NCBI GenBank assembly: GCA_001630475.1
Contig: KV419396.1
Location: 62,001-126,000, forward strand
Length of the DNA: 64,000 bases
Origin: Sistotremastrum niveocremeum HHB9708
Lineage: Eukaryota > Basidiomycota > Agaricomycetes > Sistotremastrales > Sistotremastraceae
Reading direction: 5' to 3'
Of the stretch, positions 37,222 to 50,347 are shown one piece after another (position 1 is the stretch's first letter; each line of letters begins with the position of its first letter). The notes beneath the pieces are model-generated. The model was not told where the DNA came from. It ran no database searches and saw nothing but the letters and a program-made list of their open reading frames with translations. The position numbers and the translations under genes were made by a program.

Positions 37222-39398
37222 TTACTCTGCATACAGGACATGCTTGTCCGAATTCTCAAGCCAATCACTCAGAGATACATCATCAAGTAGCGGAATAAAG
37301 CCGTTGTTGGCGTTATTCCGATAATTTAACCCGTTGACTTCACTCCCTAATCGCTCCCGTGCCTTCGTAAGGAGCTGTTGCATCGTGACTCTGGGATTGA
37401 CGCGAATAGCGATGAGATCATCAGATGTTCGATCGAAGATCTTAATCTTGATGAACGCAGTTTGGGGGTTTGTGGCAGAGATAGGAGGATTATTCGCATT
37501 TGAACCGGAGCGCTTCCTATTTGAAGTGCCGGAATGGAAAGACTGTGACATCGAAGCGGGAGACTGTTCGGCGTAGGAGGCTTGTTGGCTATAAACAGAG
37601 GTATCGATGGGAGAGGGTTTGTACAATGGGGAAGGTTGGCGTTGATGTGACATTGAGGTTTTGTGCTGATGATTTTGCCAAGACCGTCGAGGGCTACTTC
37701 GGCCGCTCCCCGCAGAATGTTGTGGCTGGGAATCATACAACGGGTTCGCCGAAGACTGGAGGCTGTACATCTGCTTTGGCCGCTCGGTGTCTTCGCCGCC
37801 GCCATAGTCCGACCCGTCAGTGTCATGACCGTGCCCGTGCCCTCCAGAGCTTCGCTGCTGCTTGAGTGACAGCCCTTCAATGCCGCTCATGATCCGCGCC
37901 TGTTCTGCTTCATCAAAGTAAGGACTTTGAACTTCTGTCTCTACATCGCCAGGCTTCGGAGTGAAGAAATCTCGTACTAGATCATGCTTCAAAACGTGTT
38001 CTGCACCGATGTCGACCAGGGCACAGAGCTGAGCGACATAGTTGTCGAGCTCTTCTCGACGCAGACTGGTGACGATATCGTCAACCTGTTCCACAGGGCC
38101 CGGCATATATGGTAAGATCCGCGATGACCCCGACGATTGACGTGGATCCGACTGATCAGCCTGACGGCCGGCTTCGAGTGGGAAGGCGTCCAGCAGTGTG
38201 ATCTGGAAATCGTAGAAGTCGTCGTATACACGAAATATGACGAGTCGATTTGCATGAGGAGTTGGTTTCTTCGTGAGGGGGTCCAGTGGCTGCCATATGG
38301 CATTGATGCGGAACCAGTATTCCTCGTTCTCGAAATGGAAGGAAACGACCTCCGCCGATGCAAGCATTCCGGGGGCCAGTTTAAGCCCCGGCGAAGAGGA
38401 CTGTGGCTCGTCGACCGACATCGGCAGGGTTTCATGGTTCCAGTTTTGTTGGTCGACACCATATGATGAGCCATTGGCACTCATCGGGCCCGGGGCAGCG
38501 GAATTTCCGATCTTACTCGCTGCGCTAACTTGGGTGCTTGAGCCAGGGGAAGTCATATAAGGACTGCTACCACCGGTGGGGGGAGCATTGTCATCAATGA
38601 CGCCAAGGGGGATACTAGAAGCTTTGTACTCGAGCATCGCTTTCTTCCAATCCTCAACGCGAGGTAACTCGCCACTGTCCATGATATCTAGAATGCGTTC
38701 TGGAGTATAGGGTTTCCCCGTGGCGGGATCCTGTACTTCGACGAAAGATACAGGTATAAGACCTGGTCTTCCAAGGCGTCCGATGGGTTTTGCGACGAAC
38801 CACTCGCGATTGGACTGTGCCACAACAGAAATATTATCGCCGGCCTTTGCATCGAGCTCATCGGGGCGTTCTGCTGTGAAATCGTGCATGACAACAGCAA
38901 AGAACGTTTGCTGTCGGGGTGAGATGGGGCTTCGTCCGCTGCCAGGTGATGAGTCGGGGGACGATGGGGAGATCGAGGCACTGTTCCTCGTGTTTTGGGC
39001 TGAAGCAGATGCTCTCATCCTAAAGATCGCGTGAAAAGTGTGAATGTTGGTTCATATCGCCATTATCAAAGCATATCGACGTACGCTGCATTGGCTTTGT
39101 TGAACTCTTCAAACAGTCCCTTTGGAACGAGGCCTCTCGCGCCAGTGACCGGGTTGTGTGCTTCATACCATCCGATGCCGGTATCGACATCTCTGATGAC
39201 GTAGAAAAAGTCGCCTTTTGAGAAGCTGAGCTCTTGAGGAGCGTTTGGCCGATAAGTTTGGAGCGCCCGAATGACTTTCTTGGGAGGCTGGACTGCATGA
39301 CTGGGTTTGGACACGAGCGGCATAGAACTTAGGGGTGTGGATATTTGAGGGAGCCCATGGTGTGCGTCCTTGTTCAAGGACCGACGAAGTGATTTCAT
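37222..39398 (-). CDS. BEM1: polarity scaffold Bem1/Scd2
   Basis: Scaffold that links Cdc42, its GEF Cdc24 and PAK kinases at sites of polarised growth. Two exons. Exon 1 gives MKSLRRSLNKDAHH and the first SH3 (ALQTYRPNAPQELSFSKGD through GLVPKGLFEEF, about residues 45-100). Exon 2 carries the second SH3 (AVVMHDFTAERPDELDAKAGD to PGLIPVSFVEV, about 150-205), a Ser/Pro linker, a PX domain (SFHFENEEYWFRINAIW, RVYDDFYDFQITLLDAFP, ILPYMPGP; about 335-460), a disordered Gln/Ser region, and a C-terminal PB1 domain (IKIFDRTSDDLIAIRVNP to NSDKHVLYAE). All four Bem1 modules are in the canonical order. About 700 residues. The C2 protein gene lies directly upstream in the same direction. Confidence 0.95.
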
Positions 39399-39775
39399 GT
39401 AGAATAGTTAAGGAATTATGAAGCTATACGAGCCCAGGGGAGACGAAAGGAAGAGTGCACGCGATCGTTGGAAGCAGCTTTTGTTGGGTTTGGCTTCCCT
39501 AAATGGGAATGTCTCAGGCTGAATATTGTCGCCCGCCATCAACATCTGAATCTTTATCTCATACTATCACATCGCAACACGGCGATCAATAGGACGTAAT
39601 CATGTTGCAGACTACATGACGCTATGCTACATTAATAATCTTGTTCAAAGTCTCGGCGTGCAAGAAAAAAAAAACATTGGACTGGTTGACTTGGAGACTC
39701 GTGCGGGACGTATGATATATGCCAAAAATGTGATTATGAGATGCAAAGTCCTGGTGCTGCCATGCTGACAGAGTA
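39399..39775. other. gap between C2-protein stop and BEM1 start
   Basis: 377 bases, AT-rich, with a poly-A run near 39665. No gene seen; must hold the BEM1 promoter. Confidence 0.5.
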
Positions 39776-42129
39776 TCAATTGGAAAACTGCGAGGATGGG
39801 TATTCTGCCGTCACCCATGGTGGCGCAGGGCCATGATTAGGTTCGGGGGCGTAAGCATGTGCGGTCGGGAATGATGGAGGTGCTGAATACAGTGTGTCGG
39901 ACGTGAAAGAAGACGTGGGATGTGGTATGGGAGGCGGGGGAGGAGGGACAGGAAGGGGTCCAAGACTCTGACGTCCTTGCCTGGCAGGCAAAGGCGGGGG
40001 TGGCCCTGGCTGCTGCGGCGCACGCTCGGGACTTGCCAATAACGGCGGAGGTGGCGGTGGAGGAACAAAAGAGTTCGAAGGCTGCGGTGTAGTTGGTCTT
40101 CTGTTTGGCAAAGGGGGAGGAGGTCCCACGTGCGAGAATGAACTCGTTGGCATGTATCCATTACTGCCGGAAGGGGAAACACCTTGCTGTAAATCAGATG
40201 CTGAAGAGAAGCCACCCTGACTTTGTTGCTTTGCTGCCTGCGCCATTGGGTCCGGTAGCGGTCTAAAGCCAGCAGCAGATTGAGGTAGAGGCGGTGGAGG
40301 TGGAGGCGGAACGAGAGGGCCCGTCGGATGATGGGGGGAGATATGTTGTTGGTCTGCGTAGTATTGCTGAGGGAACGACCCGTCATGATAATCCTGATAA
40401 TTATATTCTACGTGTTCAGGCGGATATCCGTGCTGTTCGTGCTCAGGGAAGTAGGATTGTGGCGGAGCCGAATGAGAATGTGGCACGCCGGAGGGAGGAG
40501 ATGGAGGTTGAAACTGCTGAGGAGGGGGAGCTGAGGCAGGGGGTCCCGGGAGGAGAGATGGTGGTAGCGAGTAACCGAATGGAATAGGCGTCTGTGAGGA
40601 CAAAGGCCGGGGAGGCGTGTACAAGGTGGATGCAGAATACGAAGAGGAGAGAGACTGAGGTATTGATGAGACTGTGGTTGGAGGGCGTGGGGGTGTTTGC
40701 ACGTAGGGAGTGGGCAATGGTCGTGAGCCAGGATAATGAGAAGCCATCGGCGTCGCAGAAGGAGAAGATATGAATCCTGTCGGCGGTCTGTTCGGATAAT
40801 CAACCGAATACTGTGAATCCCATGGAGCTTCTTGGCTGGGGGGATAAAATTCTGGAGGCGCAGAGAAAGAATCTCTCTGGAAGGTCCGTGATCCATAGGA
40901 TGGAATAGAGCCCCCGCGGGAAGAATAGGATTCTGCACTTTGGTACGAATGCATGGACGACATCGAGCTGTGCGAGGACAGTGGCTCGGTGAACTCATGG
41001 TAGCCTACGCTTTCTGGATGATGAGAAAGGCTCGATGAAGGTGAACCCAGCCGGAAGCCAGACGAGGCATTGGGATCATCAAAGCGAGGCTAGGGAACTT
41101 CAATGACGTGATCCAAAGAATTCAGACATTACTCACAGGATAACTACCCCGCCGACGTGATCCACCCCCGACTCCTAGTTCGGCCATGCTATGAGTGAGG
41201 CTATCAACATCGGATTGTGGATATCTGGCCGGCGAACCCGCGCCGCTTTCATAGGGCGGACTATAGAGATCTAAGTTCGCCAACGAACTTGAAGGCCGGA
41301 CGGTTGAGGATCGCGGCCGCGTCGACAGCGGGGAGGCACTCGAACTAGTCGGTATTCTCGATGGAGACATGCCTTGGGATGGATGTCGATGGGCGTGATA
41401 TCTTAACGAGGGGTCCTCTGAAGGCGTAAAAGAACCTGGACCACCATAGTTCGCGTTATTTGACCCATTCTTGGGGCTAATTTTCTTCTGAGGTGGCTTT
41501 TCCTGTGATGAGTCAGTATCATACTCTATAGAGCGCATCGCGAACTCACATTTGACCAAAATGTAAGTTCGAGATAGACCTCTCCGGAATATTTTTCTTT
41601 GTTCATTAGGGTGAACCATTCTGATGAGGGATTTAATCAAGAATGAGACGTCGAATGTCATGCAAACGTACCATCGGTTTCACCCTTTGAGAACACCTCA
41701 GACAAATCTACTGTAGTCTCTCCAATGAGCTCAGGCTCCCGAGGATCGTCTGCGTAACAGCCCATCTGTAGCTCTTTGCCTCCCTTGATACGTCGTTCCT
41801 TCGACTTCTTAGGCGGTAGCGGCGGTGGCGTATCACTGTCGGTCGGTGCTGGCTCCTCGCTATCGTCTTCGAACACTGTGAATCGGATTTCCTGGTCCCA
41901 TTCCGGATGTTGCCCGCCTCTTCGAATGGCCTTTGTCCTCCTTTTGTCCTTGTTGAATTCAACTGTACAATATGGATCCTGTTTGCCAATGTGGCGTTTG
42001 TTGGGGAGATTTCTCTGCGAGTGGTTGTGGCACTGAGAGTCTGAGACTGAGGTAGCGAACGGAAGCAAAACGTACGGCTTTGAGGACTACGATGATCAAG
42101 GTCCCGATCTCTTTAAGAGATGAAGACAT
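39776..42129 (-). CDS. C2-domain protein with proline-rich tail (Inn1/Fic1-like)
   Basis: Start MSSSLKEIGTLIIVVLKA, then across an intron RNLPNKRHIGKQDPYCTVEF: a C2 domain (about residues 5-150) with an internal acidic/Pro insert (PTDSDTPPPLPPKKSKERR) and end EWFTLMNKEKYSGEVYLEL. Yeast Inn1 and fission yeast Fic1 have this layout, an N-terminal C2 that acts at the division site and PxxP motifs that bind SH3 domains of the contractile ring. The remaining 500 or so residues are disordered and very rich in Pro, with repeated poly-Pro blocks (VPPPPPPPPLP, FVPPPPPPPLL, VPPPPPPPIPH). That formin-FH1-like density suggests SH3 or profilin contact. Four or five exons; the tail is one long exon. Cytokinesis role is by analogy. 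Confidence 0.8.
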
Positions 42130-42320
42130 TGAATGATGTTCAGGTCTAAGGTCGCGGTATTACGCGTCAGGACAGAGATTCTTGAGACAAGCTGAATCTG
42201 TTGGAACACCAATATTTGTAGTTTGTTTTGACCCAGGATGGACTTGGCAATGTTGGACCGCAGTCGCACGAGTAACAAGGCAACAAACAAGCAATGCATA
42301 GCATCTATGGACACGTTCCT

Positions 42321-44726
42321 CTAGTTCATTCCAATTCTGTATGGCTGTTCCAATTTAAGGATCAAATGTGGTTTCCGCTCCGCAAGATCAAGCACCATCT
42401 CCGCGAAATAGCTGTTCGCCCACGCAAACCAAGGTCTCGTATACGAAGATGAATTATAGATACTAACGCTCTCGTGGATTAGACCCAGTCCACTTGTGTT
42501 CTATATCAGGTCAGAAGGATTTACGCTTTTATTGAGTTAGCTGTTGAGAGATACTGACGTTGACAATCATGTAGAGCATCTCGCGTATCTCGTCGTCATC
42601 ATCAGTGCCATAAATCGCAGAAATAAGTGACATAGGCCTAGCCGAGTTAAAGCATCCTCTGCGTATTGCGATGCCCATAACTACTCACCAAGGGTGCCAG
42701 GCATCCGCATGGGGTCCACTGCCCGGACATTTTAGCGATCAGGGATCTTTGAATGCTGTGCCTTACCCTACGCCAACGAAGCCTGCACCGGCAGCATAAT
42801 ATGGATTCTTCCGTGACATCAAAATATCTTTGGTTTTTCTGTAGGTCGCGTCGGAACGATCTAGGAAGCCAAGATAGGGAAGTGATAAAAGAGACTGAGA
42901 TGTTTCGTTGGCTCAAAGGCACTAATTCGGCATTGGAAGTCACGCACAGGGACATTAGCGTCGTCCATGACATACTGCCCACCAAATCCGTTGCTCTCAT
43001 AAGCGAATATGCCGTCGACGATCTAAGTTCAGGATCGAATCAATACTGCGATCAGAAGAAGTTGATCATTGAACATACGGACGTATCCCATATGGCGGAC
43101 TCTATTCGCGCACTCCATTCCCGTGCGAGTGCAGAAGTATTTGAGTCGCCAATCAAGTCCAAGATCTCCACCTGATGCATCAGTTCAGTTGAAAGCATCG
43201 CATTTGCGGGCGTCAAGAAGGCTATATCCCAATATGAACTCGGTCCCAACTATTACAATAATTGAGGAGCTGCGCACCAAAAGTGCTTAGATCGTCAGAA
43301 GGCCGGTGGTGTGTGCCGACCATGCCTGTATAAGCTTTTGGTTCCGCATTGCCATAGTTGTTCACGGGCGGTGACAGAGAGTCGGCACCCCCAGTCCAAT
43401 TATAATAGCTGATGAAGTTGAATTCTTCGTCAAACGTTGCTTGTGACTGTTCCTCGATAACCCTAAACATCTGAGAAATTGCCGCAGTCCCTGAAACATC
43501 CAGGTCATTGAGTGAAAAGCTCGCGCCGGCGGTACCAACACTTGTCATTTGCAAACGTCAGATCATTCGTATATTGCCAGTAAATGCGCGAAAGTTTCAG
43601 AAATCCAGAGAGGGAATCCAGCTCATACTTGGAAAGCGTCAGATACCAGAGAATTCTAGCAGCACGATAGAGACTACCTTACACTCGAATACCGTTAGAT
43701 TGTTCACGGGACTACAGCGCATCACTGCATTCAGAACACTTCAAGGACTGTCAATGAGCACTCACGGATTGACTGTGACTCCAGCGGCCCAAGGCTGCGA
43801 GAATCAAAATATGTCTACAGAATCAGGCAGAAACATGACAGACATTGAATGTTGGAGAAAGTCCAGATTCGGGAGGTGGCTGGAAAGCTCCTGGTTCTCA
43901 AAATTCAATAAACCTCGAGTTGATTATAGTTGAATTAAAGTCTCACCGCAGTAGGGATATTCAGCGATCCATCGTGCTTCCGTGTTAATGATTGCTTTCA
44001 CTAGGGCCTGCAAGTTGGGATCCAATGGCAATAGGGCGCGGTAGTGTGCCAACTTGGACGGATCTCAGAGTGGGATGGAAGGGAATGGCAACATTGGAAA
44101 CCTGATTCGTCGTGTCTCGCAGCCACTGCGCACTGCATATTCCGTGAACATCAATACTATCACAAGCGCGAAGAGCTCACCTTATGTCCTGTGAAAATGA
44201 TTGAAATTTCGTTACTGGAAAGTGAGCCTCTTCATACCCCTGTGATTATGAATGCAACGTTTTCTGTCTTTTACCGGGCCTTCAGTCAAGAGCCATCCAA
44301 CCAAAGCTAACTGCACCCACTTGATTGAAATATTTAATCGTCGTATCTAGCGTAGAGGGAAACGTATTCTCGAACAGTCGAGCGAGGTCCGGGTTTGCGA
44401 TTAATTTGTTCATGTCATCGACCACTTTCTGGTTCCAGGACGGGTAAGCTGCGATTCACAATCACGTAGACGAGGTGTGGCCTCACCTCGACGGCTGAAC
44501 TGGTGAATGTTCTGCATTCAGGAGGTGGTCTCATGAAGGGAAGACCAAGAGGGCCAGAGGATGCATTCCCTTGAGGACTTTGAGAATATAAGGTGTACGA
44601 CGGACAACCTGGAGCCTCTGAATCTGGTGCAACATTGAAGGCGCTCTGAGAGCTCGAAGTTTGGTATATGGAGGCCAAATTGATGAAGGGCACGATTCGA
44701 GAGAACGACCGAGAGAAGTTAAGCAT
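42321..44726 (-). CDS. GH125 exo-alpha-1,6-mannosidase-like protein
   Basis: Glycoside hydrolase family 125 (fungal Mug157 kin); bacterial members cleave alpha-1,6-linked mannose. Start MLNFSRSFSRIVPFINL. The gene has about ten short exons. Recognisable blocks: RPPPECRTFTSSAVE; LARLFENTFPSTLDTTIKYF; AQWLRDTTNQ (conserved substrate-binding segment, at about 44130); AISQMFRVIEEQSQATFDEEF; FISYYNWTGGADSLSPPVNN; AYTGMVGTHHRPSDD; FLTPANAMLSTELMHQV; and near the end a FAEMVLDLAERKPHLI-type terminus with TAG at 42321. About 560 residues expected. A weak hydrophobic N-terminus may be a signal sequence. Exact inner exon edges were not all traced. Confidence 0.87.
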
Positions 44727-44850
44727 CGATATTGCAGGGCATGGACAGGGTGATATATACAGTAGATAGTAGCATAAAGTGAGAGCTATGAAACACGGGC
44801 GCCTAACGAGACCGCAAACAGATGGCTTCGAATACATGTAAATATATATC

Positions 44851-46392
44851 TTAATGAGTCAGTGTACGGGGTGAAGCTGGAAGAAGGGTGGCGGGATCAG
44901 CTGACTCTTCAGGAATGACCATGCCAGAGATGTCGGTATCAACTGAGGCCAACGGTGCTGAGATCGCAAAGGTTTGTGCCTGAGGAGTCTCCAACCCAGG
45001 CAAAGCTGTCGTATCCTTTTCTAGCTCGTTCGCCAGCTCTGGACCCGTCATCGTCCTCTCGGCTCGCATATCATCAGTGCCAGCATCACTGGCTGGATAC
45101 ATCACAGAAGTGACGTCTTCATTTGGCGGGTCCTCGTCTGGGTCCATTTCCGTCGCGGTGAGATCTGCAGTTTGCAGAGTACCAGTCCTCCCGCTGGTCG
45201 CCGTTCGGACACTCTTTTCTCGTGCAACTCTGGCACTCCAACCACTTCCTTCGCTCTCCCAACTTCCGCGCCTCGAGCTTCGAGGCCGCAACGCGCGCAC
45301 ACTAGCGTCGAAGTCACGCCCTTCGTACTCCATCTGGCCGTCATCCGATAGGAAATGTGACGCGCTATCAACGCCAAGCTGTGATTGAGAATCGCTATTC
45401 CAGTTGCCGAACCGTCCAGCCGATCCCACCAAGGCGTACGCCGACGAGGCTAGAGTGAGGACAGATGCATTGTCATTCGGCGGGGATGATGGTCTTGGGT
45501 TATTTCTGGGATGATGTGCGGTGTGTAGTGGGGCTTGGAGAGCACCTGAGCGACCGGGGTTAAGGGAAGGAGGACGTGATGAGTTTGGAGGGAGTGCAGA
45601 GAAAGTGATAGATGTCGACATTGAGTGTGATGTCCGAGAGGATGGGAATCGCCCAAGCACAGGGCTTGGAGATGGCGAGTAACCAATCGAGGTGGGCGTT
45701 GGTGGGGCTTCAGCAATGTGGGCCATGCCATTTGCACCAACATCAATAGACAAGGTGGTTGGTCTCGTGCTTGCACCGCCCATGCTCTGAAATGTCCTGG
45801 GATACGACAGGTAGGATGATGATGACCTGGATGGCACGGGCGATGGGGGTGAGCTAGGTGGAAGTGGGCTAGGGGCCAAGGGACGTATTGAGGCATCTTC
45901 ATCAGCCTCGAGCGTGTTTGAAGGAGCCCATGTAGAGAATGCAGACGGTGTCGACCGTCTGGACAGCGAGCGATGCGTCGAGGGTGTTAGATCAATCTCG
46001 TTTCTGTTTTCCTGGCCTTTGACGACATGCGACTCGAAGCGAGGTGGTCGAGTTTCTTTGAGCGATGTGCTTCGGCCCCGCTGTTCCACGTCGGAAAGGG
46101 CGCGTCGATTGTTTCTGCCGCCTCCTCCCAACTTCTTCTGCAGCCATGTTATAATCGGTTTGCTCGTCTTTCGTTTGATGACTTTGGGGTAAGCAGGGCT
46201 GGTAGCGGTCGCTACTTGGGTAGGCATCGCTAGTTGGTGGTTCGAAGCAGAAGGCAACTTCTTGTCGGCGTTACCATGTGATATTTCCGAGACTCTAGTC
46301 GGCGGTCTCGGATGCCACGATGACGAAGGTTGATCGGCTTGTTTATGAGTTCCTGTCTCACGAGACAACCGTGATAAGTAAAAAAAATCCAT
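44851..46392 (-). CDS. disordered Ser/Pro-rich protein, function unknown
   Basis: Single-exon gene; I recognise no named domain. The best-ordered part is PKVIKRKTSKPIITWLQKKLGG, a basic amphipathic helix after the second candidate start, MPTQVATATS at 46227. Further segments are Ser/Pro/Arg-rich with short ordered patches (SVLTLASSAYALVGSAGRFG; FLSDDGQMEYEGRDFDASV; an Arg-rich RALRPRSSRRGSWESEGSGW). The C-terminal third is acidic. The 5' ATG at 46392 lies only 29 bases from the LYS12 stop on the same strand, so the later start at 46227 may be the true one. Protein-like codon use and an uninterrupted frame of over 450 codons support coding. It may be a membrane-associated signalling scaffold, but that is a guess. 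Confidence 0.72.
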   Translation of the reverse strand: MDFFYLSRLSRETGTHKQADQPSSSWHPRPPTRVSEISHGNADKKLPSASNHQLAMPTQVATATSPAYPKVIKRKTSKPIITWLQKKLGGGGRNNRRALSDVEQRGRSTSLKETRPPRFESHVVKGQENRNEIDLTPSTHRSLSRRSTPSAFSTWAPSNTLEADEDASIRPLAPSPLPPSSPPSPVPSRSSSSYLSYPRTFQSMGGASTRPTTLSIDVGANGMAHIAEAPPTPTSIGYSPSPSPVLGRFPSSRTSHSMSTSITFSALPPNSSRPPSLNPGRSGALQAPLHTAHHPRNNPRPSSPPNDNASVLTLASSAYALVGSAGRFGNWNSDSQSQLGVDSASHFLSDDGQMEYEGRDFDASVRALRPRSSRRGSWESEGSGWSARVAREKSVRTATSGRTGTLQTADLTATEMDPDEDPPNEDVTSVMYPASDAGTDDMRAERTMTGPELANELEKDTTALPGLETPQAQTFAISAPLASVDTDISGMVIPEESADPATLLPASPRTLTH

Positions 46393-46421
46393 TCCAGCAG
46401 ACTACAAAAAGGATGCAATGT

Positions 46422-48040
<1,619 letters not shown>

Positions 48041-48136
48041 CGTTCTGAACTGCAAAAGCTGGAGAAAAAAGTTTCGGCCTACAAGAGCGACGACCGAAAA
48101 CGGAAAGACAATTCCGTGACAGAATCAGGTGATGTC

Positions 48137-48176
48137 ACGCGTCACGCGTTTCTTCTCGTGTCGAGGCGCGACGCGT
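48137..48176 (+). promoter_or_regulatory. three perfect ACGCGT (MCB) sites before CDT2
   Basis: ACGCGT occurs at 48137, 48144 and 48171, 36 to 76 bases before the CDT2 ATG, in the 172-base divergent region shared with LYS12. This is the full MluI cell-cycle box of MBF targets and fits G1/S induction of CDT2. Whether LYS12 responds too is unknown. Confidence 0.75.
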
Positions 48177-48212
48177 TACGCACCCGTCACACATTCTGTC
48201 TCTCTACACATC

Positions 48213-50246
48213 ATGCAGCTATCTGACTCTTACTCCCTTGCGACACCTGACTCTTCTATGATAATCCAGCGCGTCCCGTTTGGCGACAAGACCAATGTTC
48301 CAGGCCTAGTTGGAAAACCAAAAGCCCCCAAACGGCCTGCGAGTCCTCTACAGAAATCGAAAGAGGGGAAGAGAGCAAAGATCGGCACTGGGGCATCTAT
48401 TTTCGAGCGACGTGAACCACCACAACCTCCGGTGCCAACGCATCCTGCCCCACGCCTGCACGAACAAGCTACCCACAGGCAGCTTCGCGCGTTCGTGAGG
48501 TCGGGCCGTTACCAGCCTTTGTCATGTATGGATCATCCTTGGACGTCTGACGCCGACTCACTGACCTTAATCAGTATCTACTATCCCCGTCTTGAAAAGC
48601 TTCGTCTCATCCACCACATCTGATGTCTACAAGATATTTTCCGCCGAATGCGACACCCATTTTGAATTACCTTTCTCGTGCAGCTACTCAAGCAGTGCGT
48701 TTCTAACCTTACATGGATTCCACACTTTCTCACGCTTTCTATCTAGGTGCAAAGAAATCTGGTCGACCTCTTCTGGCAGTCTCAACGGAGCTGGGCATTG
48801 TAGAGATCATCGATACTTCAAAACGCGATGCCACGCTATTCCGTAAGAACTCGACCTGTCCACAGAATGAGATCCTAACTATCCGAGCAGCTATTCCACG
48901 AACTAGATTTGCACCACATGAGAATGCAATATTTGATGTCAAGTGGAGCCCGGATGATCGGTATCTGGTAAAGTTGCTCAATCATTTCATGTACGAGCAT
49001 GACTGCTCACTTTCTTCATAGGCGACAGCTTCTGGTGATAGTTCGATCCGGATTACTTCTGTTGTCACTCAGAAGCCGCTCTACCATCTGGCAGGCCACA
49101 AAAGCACAGTGAAATTTGCTGCTTGGGACCCTAACAATCCTGGTGATTTTCTTCCGTACCTTGAGGCTCATGACATACTGATAGCTTGCTTAGATCTTCT
49201 AAGCTCGGGAGGCAGGGATGGCACCATTTGCCTGTGGGATATTCGTCAAGAACCTGATAGCACCGTCGACGGAGGTTGGTCCGTTCAATTAATCCTGCGC
49301 TGCATGCTAACATCTCGATTCTAGTTGACATTTTGAAACCTGTGCTGAGCATTGTAGATGCACACACGCATGGACCAAATTCGATAAAATCAAAGAAATC
49401 AGTAAGTTGAAAATCGGTCTTGATGAGTCCAGAACGATTTCTGACCCGTCACAGGCCAACTTGTCTCGTTCTGTGACATCATTAGTATATGGCCATGAAC
49501 CCTATACATTGTTTTCCAGTGGTTCATTTGATGGGTAGGATGCACACTGGGACGGTACATCGGATGACTGACTTCGGCATAGAACCATCCGGAAATGGGA
49601 CACACGGCAGCCAACTACAAAGAAAGATCGGCTTCTGAAGTCGTCCAAGCCCATCGAAGAGTCCGATCGAGACGCGACTATCGTTGGGGGAGGTAAACGA
49701 GCTCGCGGACTCTCAAGTATGGCTTTGGGAGAGGGCGTTGTGTGGGCTTTGGGCATCGATTCAAAGTCAGTGGCCTCTTTCTCTCAAAAGGACCGATGGC
49801 TGACCAATGATCAGGATCCACACTTACCCAACATACCTGGCAGCACCGTTTCCCCACGACGAAGCGACGACATTCTCGCATCCCGATATGTGCACCAGCT
49901 CTTTCTATCCCAGAATAGCGGGGAGTCCATGCGGAAACTGGCTGGCAAGCGGAAGTAGCGACGGAAACCTGTATCTTTTCGATGTTGGCAGTCGTCAGAG
50001 TCCAACTCCGGCAGGGATCAAGTTGCAAGGGCATACTGGGGAAATCTGCGGCTTAGATTGGGCTTCAGGATCGGTGAGTCTCAACAATGTTTAGCCTTCC
50101 TCAATCCTGAACTGTGAAATTAGTTAGCTACGTGTTCGGATGATCGTACGGTGAGGGTGTGGAGACCAGATGCCGAGATCATCGAGCGTTGTCGCAGTAA
50201 TCCCGTCGATGAAGCATGGAACTGGACATGGGCGAAGGATTCATAG
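48213..50246 (+). CDS. CDT2: WD40 substrate receptor Cdt2/DTL
   Basis: Substrate receptor of the CUL4-DDB1 ubiquitin ligase; with PCNA on DNA it destroys Cdt1 and the RNR inhibitor Spd1 in S phase. Start MQLSDSYSLATPDSS, then a Lys/Pro-rich arm (PKAPKRPASPLQKSKEGKR) of about 100 residues. The propeller follows over eight or more exons: GRPLLAVSTELGIVEIID, ENAIFDVKWSPDDRYL|ATASGDSSIRI, LAGHKSTVKFAAWDPNNP, SSGGRDGTICLWDIRQEP, SGSFDGTIRKWDTRQ, NWLASGSSDGNLYLFDV and GHTGEICGLDWASGS|LATCSDDRTVRVWRPD. The two WDxR motifs (LWDIR, KWDTR) are the DDB1-contacting DWD boxes. It ends WNWTWAKDS. Upstream MCB boxes support the identification. About 560 residues. Confidence 0.9.
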
Positions 50247-50347
50247 GGTGTGCAAGTTTCATAGCCGTCGTCGAGGTGTAGATATATTATTAGTTGTAAA
50301 TATGGTATATGCATGACGTGGTAATAACAACCCGTCTAGAGTGTGGG

